DNA of 64,000 nt from Halotia branconii CENA392 (GTDB taxonomy: Bacteria; Cyanobacteriota; Cyanobacteriia; Cyanobacteriales; Nostocaceae): assembly GCF_029953635.1 (NCBI RefSeq), contig NZ_CP124543.1:5860367-5924366 (forward strand), in the 5' to 3' direction. Position 1 is the first letter of the stretch. Every line of letters starts with the position of its first letter. This document shows positions 38,010-46,011 of the stretch, piece by piece. The notes beneath the pieces were generated by a model. The model saw only the letters and a program-made list of their open reading frames with translations. It was not told where the DNA came from and did no database searches. The position numbers and the translations under genes are program-made.

Positions 38010-39086
38010 CTATGATTTTTCTAGCATGAAATTCTCCTCATCAGGCTCTATATTCAATTTTCCCTCACGCCAAGCATCTGCAACACTTTTAATAAAACTT
38101 GCTAAAGGTATAGCAACTAATAAACCTAATAATCCTGCTAATTTGACTCCAACTAATAAAGAAATTACGACCCATACAGGATTTAAGCCTGTAAAATTAC
38201 CAAGAATACGGGGTGCTACAAAATTAGAATTAAATTGGTCAATAGCTACTGCTACAACTGCTGCTTCTATTCCTAACCAAAAATCATTTAATGCGACTAA
38301 AGAACTAACAATACTAATTCCTATACCTGTACCAAAAGGAAACAAAGCAAAAAAACCAATTACGAGTCCAAAAAGTAAACCTAATGGAACTCTAAGCACC
38401 AAAAAAGCTAATGTCACTACTGATGCTAAGATAGTGGCTAATATGAATTGACCAATAAAATAATTTTGAAAATCCTCACGTATTGACTGACGGATATAAG
38501 TTCCAATGCGGGACGGGAACCACAAAAAAATTCCATCCCAGAGAGATTCTCCATTTAAAACTAAATAAAGAGTCAATACTAACGTTAGCAGTATATTAAC
38601 AAGACTACCTATAGTGTCTAAAACTAAACTTAGTATTCTACCTGTAAAATTTTGAATTTGGGTAGATATTCGATCTAGAATTTGGGGAACTAGACCATTT
38701 AAGTTAATCGGTAATTGTTCTGTAGTCGCCCAGCTTTGAAAATTTTGTAGTTGTTTTCTTCCAGAATCAATCCAAGTAGGCAAGATGTTAGCTAGCTCGT
38801 TGAGTTGTTGTATAATTAGTGGCACTAAAATAATCCCGAAAGCTGTAATTACTACTACAGCTAATAATAAAGCTACCGTGACAGCTATATTGCGTTGTAA
38901 TCTTTGTTTTTGAAAAAATCTAATTGGATAATCCAAAATAAAAGCTAGTAGTAAAGCGGCAACTAAAATACTAACTAATGGCTGAAAATATTTGATTACC
39001 TGAAGTAATACCCAGGCATTAAGGATAACCAGGGGAAATGCCAAACTCAAGGTTAACCAACGCGGTAATTTATTTGCTGTTTGCAT
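38010..39086 (-). CDS. AI-2E family (PerM/UPF0118) membrane protein
   Basis: About 358 residues from ATG 39086; a TTG 22 codons upstream would add a non-hydrophobic tail. It has seven to eight membrane helices: an N-terminal pair (LTLSLAFPLVILNAWVLLQ, LVSILVAALLLAFILDYPI), a central loop region with IWV/WATTEQLPINLNGLV, and a C-terminal set with FPFGTGIGISIVSSLVAL and NPVWVVISLLVGVKLAGLLG. This is the usual layout of AI-2E/PerM proteins, some of which export small molecules or exchange Na+ for H+. The substrate is unknown. It stands alone on the minus strand. Confidence 0.88.
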   Translation of the reverse strand: MQTANKLPRWLTLSLAFPLVILNAWVLLQVIKYFQPLVSILVAALLLAFILDYPIRFFQKQRLQRNIAVTVALLLAVVVITAFGIILVPLIIQQLNELANILPTWIDSGRKQLQNFQSWATTEQLPINLNGLVPQILDRISTQIQNFTGRILSLVLDTIGSLVNILLTLVLTLYLVLNGESLWDGIFLWFPSRIGTYIRQSIREDFQNYFIGQFILATILASVVTLAFLVLRVPLGLLFGLVIGFFALFPFGTGIGISIVSSLVALNDFWLGIEAAVVAVAIDQFNSNFVAPRILGNFTGLNPVWVVISLLVGVKLAGLLGLLVAIPLASFIKSVADAWREGKLNIEPDEENFMLEKS

Positions 39087-39192
39087 AGTGCTAATTCCAC
39101 AATATTTATTGTGGTGATCTTTAATGTAAGTAAGTCGGGGAAAATAAATCAAACTATATTAACTAATCTAAACTTAGCTCAATTTAGCTCGT

Positions 39193-39234
39193 AGTCAGGG
39201 CTTTAGTCCTTTTATTAGGACTAAAGCCCTGACT
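39193..39234. repeat. Perfect hairpin, 17-bp arms, 8-nt loop
   Basis: AGTCAGGGCTTTAGTCC and its exact reverse complement flank the loop TTTTATTA. It lies in the divergent gap between the AI-2E gene and the thioredoxin-fold gene. GGACTAAAG hairpins of this kind are common dispersed repeats in cyanobacteria. Confidence 0.75.
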
Positions 39235-39358
39235 CCAAATATTAAATTTTTGACGTTGTTCTACTTACAATCTAACTGGTAGTAGTGAAAATTAAATAAT
39301 ATCCTTGTTATTGTCCGAATCATCTAAAATTTTATTAAAGTCTGTTGCCTTTAGGTAC

Positions 39359-40156
39359 ATGAATACTCAAACACGCGCCAATTTTCCAGATATCTTCTCG
39401 ATTTTGAGTCAAACTCAACGCTTACGAGTTAGTGATGGAGAGGTTAAACCGATTTTAGATGGTTGCTCAAATACTGCAAAGTTGCTTGTACTTATTTGGT
39501 CGCAGTTGGGAGATTTTGATAATTTAGAATACGCTTGGTGGCTGCAAAAAGAAAAAGAAAAAATCGAAGCCAGAGGAATTACAATTCGCGCTATTGGAAT
39601 TGGAAACTGCAATTCGGGGATCAAATTTTGTGAATATACGGGATTTCCTCAAGAATGGTTGTTTGTAGATGCAAATGCTGAAATTCACGGTTCTTTAGGA
39701 CTTTATCGCGGTTTAACTATACAATTTCCAATACTATCAACATCACAAAAAGCTTGGTTGAATTTAATGCTAATGTGTGCTGGTATTGGTAGTCCGGGAA
39801 CTCTGAAGGAAGTTTTTCGGGGTTATAAAGGTGATTATAATGCTCCTCAGTTAATTGCTGATGAGGAAGTTGTGAGGGATATACCTTTACCACCAATAAA
39901 AGGTTCGTTTTTCAAAGCTGTTGGAGGGAAAGGCTTTCAGCGTCCTTTTGAATTAGCAACTCTGCGCCTGCGAAACATGACCGAAGTTTTGAGCAACTGG
40001 AATATTTATATACCAAATTCATCTTATTTGACACAACGGGGAGGAACTTTTTTGTTTGATTCTCAAGGAAAATTAATTTATGAACATCGCGATCGCGGTA
40101 TTCTTGGTTTTGCTGAAAATATGAGCAATCCCTTATCTTTTTTATATAAATATTAA
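39359..40156 (+). CDS. Peroxiredoxin-like (AhpC/TSA, PRXL2-type) protein without an active-site cysteine
   Basis: About 265 residues from ATG 39359; a TTG 18 codons upstream is less likely. The thioredoxin fold is visible in TAKLLVLIWSQLGDFDNLEYAWWLQ, IRAIGIGNC, FLFDSQGKLIYEHRDRG and the C-terminal PLSFLYKY. At the site where related proteins have GCPFC, this one has GDFDN, so there is no peroxidatic cysteine there. It is therefore probably not a classical peroxidase. Two other cysteines (GNCNSGIKFCEY) lie ~50 residues later. The role is unknown, and it is transcribed towards the minus-strand LuxR gene. Confidence 0.7.
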   Translation: MNTQTRANFPDIFSILSQTQRLRVSDGEVKPILDGCSNTAKLLVLIWSQLGDFDNLEYAWWLQKEKEKIEARGITIRAIGIGNCNSGIKFCEYTGFPQEWLFVDANAEIHGSLGLYRGLTIQFPILSTSQKAWLNLMLMCAGIGSPGTLKEVFRGYKGDYNAPQLIADEEVVRDIPLPPIKGSFFKAVGGKGFQRPFELATLRLRNMTEVLSNWNIYIPNSSYLTQRGGTFLFDSQGKLIYEHRDRGILGFAENMSNPLSFLYKY

Positions 40157-40167
40157 AAATACAACTT

Positions 40168-40785
40168 TTACAACATAATCAAACCTAAACGAACACCAGC
40201 CGTTACTGCCTCAGTCCGAGTGGAAACACTCAGCTTTTGAAAAATTGATGAAACATGAAATTTCACTGTATGCTCAGAAATTTGCAGGCGTTTAGCGATC
40301 GCTTTATTTCCTAAACCAGAACCCAGCATTCCTAAAACCTCTATTTCTCGTGGAGTCAAAGTTTGCACAGGGTTAGCTATCACTTTTGTCGGCATCGGCA
40401 GCAATTCTAAAAAATCAGGGTGCAGTACCACCAAACCAGCAGCAATTGCCTCAATACCGGCAATAATTTCTGCCTCGGTGCTGGTATTAGATAATATGCC
40501 GCGGATACCCAAACGTAATGCTGTTTCTAAATTAATAGTATTGATATCCTCAGCAATCACCATAACTTGCTGTTCTTGAATTAACTGCAATTTTGACCAC
40601 ATTGATTCTGGGTTACTGCCTAAATCAAGCAAAACTACATCCGATTGTAATTGCTCAACTTCCCTAAACAACACATCTAAGTTAGATGCACTGCCGACGA
40701 CGATTAGTTGGGGATTGCTACTCACTACCGCTGATAAACCTGCCCGTACCACGAAAGAAGCAGCAACCACTATTACCCGAATCAT
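40168..40785 (-). CDS. LuxR/NarL-type regulator with a degenerate receiver domain
   Basis: 205 residues. The C-terminal ~65 residues are a clear GerE/LuxR HTH (LTPREIEVLGMLGSGLGNKAIAKRLQISEHTVKFHVSSIFQKL). The N-terminal domain has the receiver fold and keeps the phospho-acceptor-like Asp54 (VLLDLGS). However, the acidic pair that binds Mg2+ is replaced by Ala-Ala (residues 8-9), and the conserved Lys is Asn100 (GILSNTST). Ordinary phosphorylation is therefore doubtful. Its ATG overlaps the stop of the upstream HtrA-like gene by 4 nt (ATGA), which implies translational coupling. It may bind DNA in response to a partner protein rather than a kinase. Confidence 0.85.
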   Translation of the reverse strand: MIRVIVVAASFVVRAGLSAVVSSNPQLIVVGSASNLDVLFREVEQLQSDVVLLDLGSNPESMWSKLQLIQEQQVMVIAEDINTINLETALRLGIRGILSNTSTEAEIIAGIEAIAAGLVVLHPDFLELLPMPTKVIANPVQTLTPREIEVLGMLGSGLGNKAIAKRLQISEHTVKFHVSSIFQKLSVSTRTEAVTAGVRLGLIML

Positions 40786-41597
40786 GTTGCCTCCACAACA
40801 GTTTTCCCAGTAATGTAAACTACAAATTGCTGACTATTACGTAGGACTTGTAATGGTATGGAGTTGTGAGTTTGATACAGATATTTAGCCAAGTCATCAG
40901 GGTGAGTCAAAGCCCGTCCTGAAACTCCAAGTAATACATCACCAATTTGTAATCCTACATTTTCTGCGATACTACAAGGAAGTATGGATAATACTAGTAA
41001 ACCTAAAGTGCGTCTGCCTAAAACCACAGGTTGCAGTGTTACTCCTAATTGCAGACGATGACTACTATGTAAAAAGCGGTTGACAGTAGTACTGGGAATT
41101 GCCACAGCCAAATTGTTGACAATCATCGTATTTATACCAACAACTCGACCAAGACAGTCAGCTAAAGGCCCGCCAGAATTACCAGGATACAGTTGTAAAT
41201 CTGCTATCACCGCCCGTGGATGATTAGTGTGAACAATCCCAAGTGTGACTGCACCACTATCGGCCAAGGGATTTCCTACCGCCAAAACCAGTTCGCCAAT
41301 TCGTAAATTATCTGAATCACTGATAATTGCAGTATTTAAATTTGTGGCATTAATTTTGAGCGCAGCTAAATCTTGCTGGGGGTCAAAGTGCGATCGCACC
41401 GCTGCAAATACCCTACCGTCTGATAATTCTACGGTTGCCCGGTTACTAGTTGCTACATGGGCATTCGTAATAATCAACCCATCAGCTTGCCAGATAACAC
41501 CAGAACCGACTCCCGCAACACTGCTTTTAACTTTGACTGTGCTTTGACGGAGTATAGTGGCTACTGCTGACAGTTCATCATTGAATTGTGTAATCAT
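40782..41597 (-). CDS. HtrA-like serine protease with PDZ domain, cytoplasmic, triad intact
   Basis: 271 residues, trypsin-like S1C protease plus one PDZ domain. The triad is complete: His47 (ITNAHVA), Asp76 (DPQQDLAAL) and Ser141 (YPGNSGGPL). The PDZ domain spans ~185-265 (LGVTLQPV, CSIAENVGLQIGDVLLGVSG). No signal peptide or membrane segment is visible, unlike the exported DegP/HhoA/HhoB proteases, so it should act in the cytoplasm. It is the middle gene of a three-gene minus-strand operon, 25 nt after the related but inactive paralogue and overlapping the LuxR-type regulator. It might cleave, or be controlled by, one of these partners. Confidence 0.85.
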   Translation of the reverse strand: MITQFNDELSAVATILRQSTVKVKSSVAGVGSGVIWQADGLIITNAHVATSNRATVELSDGRVFAAVRSHFDPQQDLAALKINATNLNTAIISDSDNLRIGELVLAVGNPLADSGAVTLGIVHTNHPRAVIADLQLYPGNSGGPLADCLGRVVGINTMIVNNLAVAIPSTTVNRFLHSSHRLQLGVTLQPVVLGRRTLGLLVLSILPCSIAENVGLQIGDVLLGVSGRALTHPDDLAKYLYQTHNSIPLQVLRNSQQFVVYITGKTVVEAT

Positions 41598-41622
41598 AAT
41601 TGCCTTGATTGGTGGTAATTAT

Positions 41623-42528
41623 TTACTCAGCAGGCCGTTCGCCCACAACAACATCTAACTCAACTAATGTGCCACCACGGATAATCTGAATTTTGACAGT
41701 TTTACCGATGCGATCGCTATTATTTAGCAGTGCTAGCACATCACCCGTATCGCTTACGGCAATACCATCAAATGTTACTAACACATCCCCCAGCAACAGT
41801 CCAGCCTGATCAGCAGGACTAGAGGGTTCGACATTAACGACAATCACTCCCGTTGCTGTGGGTAAATTTAAAGCAGTTTTCAGATTGCTAGGCAAGCGTA
41901 CAGGCTGCATTCCTACACCCAAATAGCCCCGTGAAATATGCCCTTTAGTCAGTAACTGATTAACCACGCGATCAACTGTAGCCGCAGGGATAGTTAAAAC
42001 TGTACCGCGTCGCCCCGATGTATTCATCCCAACTATATAGCCAGCTGCATCTACGAGTGGCCCGCCTGCAAAACCAGGATAAAGAGTAATATCCGGACGG
42101 ATGAACTGGTCAATATTACCACCATTCATACTCCGCCAAGCACCACTTACGACACTGACTACTCCCATTGCTGCTCGTAAGTCACCTTCGCTACTTCTTG
42201 CCAGTCCCAGTACCAAATGACCAACTTTGAGTTTTGTGGCATCGCCAACTTGTGCCACAGTAAGTTTACTATTTTGCAATTGAAATACAGCTATATCAGT
42301 GCTAGGGTCATGACCAAGGAAAGAAACTGGTAAAGTATTTCCATCTGATGTTGTGATGCTAATTTCGTCATAACGCCCAAGTGACTCATCTGAAGTAACA
42401 ATAATACCGTTGCGCCAATGAATTGCACTCGAAGCAATGCGTTTACCAGTATTTATAGCAACTACAGTATTTCCTGATTGTTCTACTGTGTCAGCTAAAC
42501 TGTTGGATAGTGACAGTAATGAAGACAT
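41623..42528 (-). CDS. HtrA-like pseudoprotease with PDZ domain
   Basis: 301 residues, same fold as the next gene. Aligning the two shows that the catalytic His is Glu48 (IVTSDESL) and the catalytic Ser is Ala154 (YPGFAGGPL), while Asp78 (DPSTDIAVF) remains. It should be unable to cut peptide bonds. The PDZ domain is intact (LGVGMQPVRLP, PSSPADQAGLLLGDVLVTFDG). No signal peptide is visible. It is the first gene of the operon, followed 25 nt later by the active paralogue. A regulatory or scaffolding subunit for the active protease is the simplest idea; this is inference. Confidence 0.85.
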   Translation of the reverse strand: MSSLLSLSNSLADTVEQSGNTVVAINTGKRIASSAIHWRNGIIVTSDESLGRYDEISITTSDGNTLPVSFLGHDPSTDIAVFQLQNSKLTVAQVGDATKLKVGHLVLGLARSSEGDLRAAMGVVSVVSGAWRSMNGGNIDQFIRPDITLYPGFAGGPLVDAAGYIVGMNTSGRRGTVLTIPAATVDRVVNQLLTKGHISRGYLGVGMQPVRLPSNLKTALNLPTATGVIVVNVEPSSPADQAGLLLGDVLVTFDGIAVSDTGDVLALLNNSDRIGKTVKIQIIRGGTLVELDVVVGERPAE

Positions 42529-43041
42529 AAAAATCCTCTACCAATATTTTGGGATGCTTCTATCGTGCCGTTTTATATCTATAGATAGCATCAGAAAAAT
42601 GGAGAGACTTTTACCTAGCAAAATGGCTAGTTTTGTTTGTAAATAAAAAACTTTACGCCACTTGCGGGATGAAGTTTTCGGGTATAGGGAACTTGTACTG
42701 AGCGTAGCCGAAGTATGGGGAATGGGGCATAGGGCATAGGGCATAGGGAAGAAGTAATCAGTTATCACTGTTAACTGATTACTGATTTAACTACCCATGA
42801 AGGGATGGAGTTTCCCATCACTTCGATGAATAATGCTTGATGGCGATCGCTATAAAGTTATCAATGAATTGCGAATCGGTGTTTAACTTGCCTGGGCGGT
42901 AAGCGGAGGGTTCTGAGAATCGCTAGTCAATACTTAGTTTTTTTAATACAACTATTCCTCAGTTTACTTACTAAATTTTGTATACGAATATTTTGTGTAT
43001 TTTAATTAAGTACATAAAATATCAATGCACTTAACATATAA
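42529..43041. other. Gene-free gap with tandem and inverted repeats
   Basis: Upstream of the HtrA operon. It holds a short tandem run of GGGCATA units (about 42724-42748) followed by TAATCAGTTA...TAACTGATTA (42755-42781), and a HIP1 site at about 42842. There is also a G-rich stretch around 42885-42920 (GCCTGGGCGGTAAGCGGAG). Several short ORFs cross this region, but none has a family match or Shine-Dalgarno. Confidence 0.45.
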
Positions 43042-43091
43042 ATGTTTAAACATCTAAACATCGAAGTAAAAAATAAATGTCCAGATGTTTA
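43042..43091. promoter_or_regulatory. Inverted-repeat cluster upstream of parA: possible operator or partition site
   Basis: A perfect palindrome ATGTTTAAACAT (43042-43053) is followed by TAAACATC (43055-43062) and, in inverse orientation, AGATGTTTA (43083-43091). Thus four half-sites of the form AAACATC/GATGTTT occur in 50 nt, about 45 nt before the parA start. RHH partners of small ParA proteins often bind such repeats. Confidence 0.45.
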
Positions 43092-43133
43092 TTTATGCAG
43101 TAAGATCTTGACGTTATTGCTATTAAATAAAAA

Positions 43134-43724
43134 ATGATCATCACAGTAGCTGCCTTTAAAGGCGGTGTCGGTAAATCTACGACAGCGTTGCACTTAGCTA
43201 CATATCTGCAAAACAAAGCTGACACACTGTTAATAGATGGTGATTTAAACCGCAGTGCTTTAGATTGGTCAAACCGGGGTTGTTTACCCTTCAAAGTTGC
43301 TGATGAAAAAGATGGGGTAAGTTTAGCAACACTTTATGAACATATAGTAATTGATACGCCAGCCAGACCAGATACAAATGAGCTAAAAACTATTGCTAAA
43401 GGATGCGATTTGCTGGTGATACCCACTACCCCAGACGCGATCGCTTTAGCTGCAACGCTGCAAATGGTTAACTTACTCAAACAATTCAAAACAAATTATC
43501 GAATTTTATTAACTCTCATCCCACCCAACCCAAATAAAGCAGGAGAAGAAGCAAGAACATCTCTAGAACAAGCAGGGATACCTATTTTCAAATCTGGGAT
43601 TAGGCGGCTGGCTGTGTTCCAAAGAGCTGCTTTAGAAGGAGTTCCAGTCAATGTTGTCAAAGACTCTTATGCAAAAATTGCATGGCGATGTTATGCCGAA
43701 GCAGGTAAGGAGATATTACGTTGA
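43134..43724 (+). CDS. ParA-family ATPase (small, plasmid-type)
   Basis: 196 residues. The deviant Walker A motif KGGVGKSTT starts at residue 9, the second motif DTPARPD near 81, and DGDLNRSALDW near 37. There is no N-terminal HTH, as in small type Ib ParA proteins from plasmids and integrated elements. These ATPases position DNA or protein cargo together with an RHH partner. The next gene is such a partner, overlapping by 4 nt, and the upstream gap carries repeats that could be its binding site. The tyrosine recombinase 2.3 kb downstream fits an integrated mobile element. Confidence 0.88.
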   Translation: MIITVAAFKGGVGKSTTALHLATYLQNKADTLLIDGDLNRSALDWSNRGCLPFKVADEKDGVSLATLYEHIVIDTPARPDTNELKTIAKGCDLLVIPTTPDAIALAATLQMVNLLKQFKTNYRILLTLIPPNPNKAGEEARTSLEQAGIPIFKSGIRRLAVFQRAALEGVPVNVVKDSYAKIAWRCYAEAGKEILR

Positions 43725-43999
43725 ACAAGAAAAAAACTAGTCGTTTTGATGACTTGATTGATGCTGCGCGTAGTCGTCAACAAAGAGATAAACTACAACC
43801 AACTGAAGATCAACCCATTTCCCAAAGCAAAAGTACTGATCCGGCTTATATTCGTACAACTATTTATCTACCTAAGCAACTGCATCGGCAACTAAAAGCC
43901 GCGGCGATTTCACAAGAGCGACAAATGAGCGATATTGTTGCAGAATTAATTGAGCAGTGGCTTGTAGCAGGGCAGCAAAGTAAAGAAAAGATTGACTAA
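43721..43999 (+). CDS. Ribbon-helix-helix partner of ParA
   Basis: 92 residues. The start is TTG 43721, overlapping the ParA stop as TTGA; AAGGAGA at 43707-43713 gives a 7-nt spacing and supports it. The N-terminal half is basic and unstructured (FDDLIDAARSRQQRDK). The C-terminal half reads YIRTTIYLPKQLHRQLKAAAISQERQMSDIVAELIEQWL, a ribbon-helix-helix DNA-binding fold. It is probably the ParB-like DNA adaptor and autorepressor of the pair. Confidence 0.8.
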   Translation: MNKKKTSRFDDLIDAARSRQQRDKLQPTEDQPISQSKSTDPAYIRTTIYLPKQLHRQLKAAAISQERQMSDIVAELIEQWLVAGQQSKEKID

Positions 44000-44065
44000 A
44001 GTACAATTTTTTTATTGTGCTGCGATGCTAGAAATAATCAAGTCAAAACAAGCGGAGATTTTGAT

Positions 44066-44683
44066 ATGGCTCAAGCTTTACCTAAACTATTTACCTTTGA
44101 AGAATTTATTGAATGGCTGCCGGGAAATACCGGGAAGTGTTATGAATTACACGACGGAATAATTGTTGAAATGCCTCAGCCGAGTGGAAAACATGAAAAA
44201 GTTACGGGCTTTTTGGCAGGAGAAATTACTGTTGAGTATAAGCGATTGAAGTTGCCATACTTTATCCCCAAAACTGCATTAGTCAAACCACCGAGAAAAT
44301 CATCGGGTTACTCTCCAGATGTGGTTTTAATCAACGATGCTAATTTACATAATGAACAATTTTGGGAAAAACAATCTACTGTAACTCAAAGTGAATCCAT
44401 TCCTTTAGTGATTGAGGTTGTAAGTACCAACTGGGAAGATGATTACTATACCAAACTAGGGAATTATGAAGCAATGAAGATTCCCGAATATTGGATAGTT
44501 GATTATGCTGCTTTAGGGGCAAGAAAATTTATTGGTAATCCTAAACAACCAACTATTTCTATTTATCATTTAGTTGATGAAGAATATCAAGTTACTCAAT
44601 TTAGGAATGAAGAATGTATTATATCTCCTACCTTTCCAGATTTGAAACTAACTGCTAATCAGATTTTTAATGGTGCATTGTAG
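44066..44683 (+). CDS. Uma2-family (DUF820) putative endonuclease
   Basis: About 205 residues from ATG 44066, chosen because GGAG at 44054-44057 lies 8 nt upstream; a TTG 17 codons earlier is poorer. It has the Uma2 pattern FTFEEFIEWLPGN...YELHDGIIVEMPQPSGKHE, YSPDVVLIN and IPLVIEVVSTNWEDDYYTKLGNYEAMKIPEYWIVD, i.e. the PD-(D/E)XK-like core (PDV...EVVS...K). The family is hugely expanded in cyanobacteria, often with no known role, and is frequently linked to mobile DNA. It lies just downstream of the ParA pair, with no obvious co-transcription signal. Confidence 0.85.
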   Translation: MAQALPKLFTFEEFIEWLPGNTGKCYELHDGIIVEMPQPSGKHEKVTGFLAGEITVEYKRLKLPYFIPKTALVKPPRKSSGYSPDVVLINDANLHNEQFWEKQSTVTQSESIPLVIEVVSTNWEDDYYTKLGNYEAMKIPEYWIVDYAALGARKFIGNPKQPTISIYHLVDEEYQVTQFRNEECIISPTFPDLKLTANQIFNGAL

Positions 44684-44784
44684 AGCCTTTTTTTATTCAA
44701 GTATTCCTAACTAAGTAAGTAAGTCGGTGAAATAAAATCAAACTCTTTCTCCCCCAGCCCTTGGTCACTGAGCGACTTGTACTG

Positions 44785-45079
44785 ATACCATTTCACTAAA
44801 TTATTGATACAAATTACTTTTCTTACTCCCCCTGCCTCCGGTCACTGAGTTTCGACTACTTCGACTTCGCCCTTCGGCTACGCTCAGGCTAAACTCAGTA
44901 CAAGTGCGCTCAACTACCGCGCAGCCGAAGTGCTGCTTCCCCCGCTCCACGGCAGTTGCTCCTGGGGGAAACCACGCCAGTTCCTTCAAGTCGGGAAACC
45001 GCAAGGGCGGACTGGCTCCCCAAGACCGCACTGCCTCCCCTGCTTGCCCAAATGTATCAACTTTAAAGTGAAACGGTAT
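44785..45079. repeat. Palindromic element, copy 3 (long form, 295 bp)
   Basis: The ends ATACCATTTCACTAAATTAT and TTTAAAGTGAAACGGTAT match copies 1 and 2. Inside lies CTTACTCCCCCTGCCTCC, then nested repeats (ACTGAGTTTCGACTACTTCG, CCTTCGGCTACGCTCAG, CTCAACTACCGCGCAGCCG) and the C-rich GCCTCCCCTGCTTGCCC just before the right end. It accounts for most of the gap 44684-45273. Confidence 0.75.
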
Positions 45080-45222
45080 GAGTTTAGCCTGAGCGTTGGT
45101 TGCTGAGTTTCGACTTCGCTCAACTGCCGCGCAGTCGAAGTAAGCCGAAGTGCTGCCCCCTGCTTTATTCCAACGATAATTATTGACATCGACCTACTTA
45201 GGGTCTGCTAATCGCCATTCAA

Positions 45223-45242
45223 AGACGCGATTAATCGCGTCT
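45223..45242. repeat. Perfect 20-bp palindrome
   Basis: AGACGCGATTAATCGCGTCT, followed by CTACAAGGG. It lies about 30 nt downstream of the stop of the minus-strand lipoprotein gene. It resembles the GAGACG...CGTCTC hairpin at 51902-51930 and may act as a terminator-like hairpin. Confidence 0.65.
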
Positions 45243-45273
45243 CTACAAGGGTTCTGGATAACGCACATTTAAA

Positions 45274-45843
45274 CTAACGCACAACTTCCTTACCTTGCTC
45301 GGTGAAGCGAACTTCTTTAATATTCCATTGGGCGTTACTAGTTAAGGTTTTACGCAAGCTACCAAATAAAGCAAACTGCTCACAACTGGAAAGAGACACT
45401 AATTGCCGTTTTGACTCAGGTGATAGTCTTAAATCAACCGTGGCAATGCCATTTTCAACTTTGACACGATAGCCAGACAAGCTCAAATCGGCGGTATTTT
45501 GTTCTTCTATAATTTTACTGACTGCACCTGTCACAGGTTCTGCTGCTGGTACTGAAACTTTTTGAGGAATCAATTCTTGACATTGCACATCACTGGTGTA
45601 GAGTGTGACATTAGTAGTCTTGGCAGTTGCAATAGGGGTGTTTTCAGGTGGCTCAATGTTGTTGGGTTTAGCTCTTAATTGCGCCATAGTAGGGGTTTGG
45701 CTAGGGGTTGGGATAGTAGTAGGCGCTGGTGTTGCGCTGGTGATATTGTCAGGGGTAGAAGGAGAATTACAACTGCTGAGGCTAGCTGCGATCGCTACAA
45801 CAATAAATGGTAAAAAATATTTTGTACTTGTATTCATAATCAT
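45274..45843 (-). CDS. Lipoprotein with a GerM-type domain
   Basis: About 190 residues from ATG 45843; ATG 45837 two codons later is equally possible. A hydrophobic N-terminus with a lipobox (AIAASLSSC) predicts a lipoprotein signal peptide. A Pro/Thr-rich linker (SATPAPTTIPTPSQTPT) follows. The C-terminal ~110 residues match the GerM/GerMN fold: TNVTLYTSDVQCQELIPQKVSV, VTGAVSKIIEEQ, GYRVKVENGIATVDLRLSPE. Despite the sporulation-linked name, cyanobacterial members are envelope proteins of unknown role. It is monocistronic as far as can be seen. Confidence 0.8.
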   Translation of the reverse strand: MIMNTSTKYFLPFIVVAIAASLSSCNSPSTPDNITSATPAPTTIPTPSQTPTMAQLRAKPNNIEPPENTPIATAKTTNVTLYTSDVQCQELIPQKVSVPAAEPVTGAVSKIIEEQNTADLSLSGYRVKVENGIATVDLRLSPESKRQLVSLSSCEQFALFGSLRKTLTSNAQWNIKEVRFTEQGKEVVR

Positions 45844-46011
45844 GGTGATGCTGTCTTTTTCTTTTAACTTCAGTGCTGCTGGTATCAATTCCGCATAAAT
45901 TTAAAAATTTTGCTTGTAATTTCCACAGTACATTTTTTTACAGAGCTTGACAATCAAAACAGAAATTAAATCTTGAAGTTAAACTACTGAAAAAATAGTC
46001 AAATAAAGCTT

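Noticed and set aside
39193..39234. The perfect hairpin as a riboswitch or terminator
   Set aside because: It lies between divergent genes, has no T run, and matches a common dispersed repeat type.
43134..43999. A plasmid origin next to parA
   Set aside because: There is no Rep gene or iteron array; the half-sites upstream are too few and fit an operator or partition site better.
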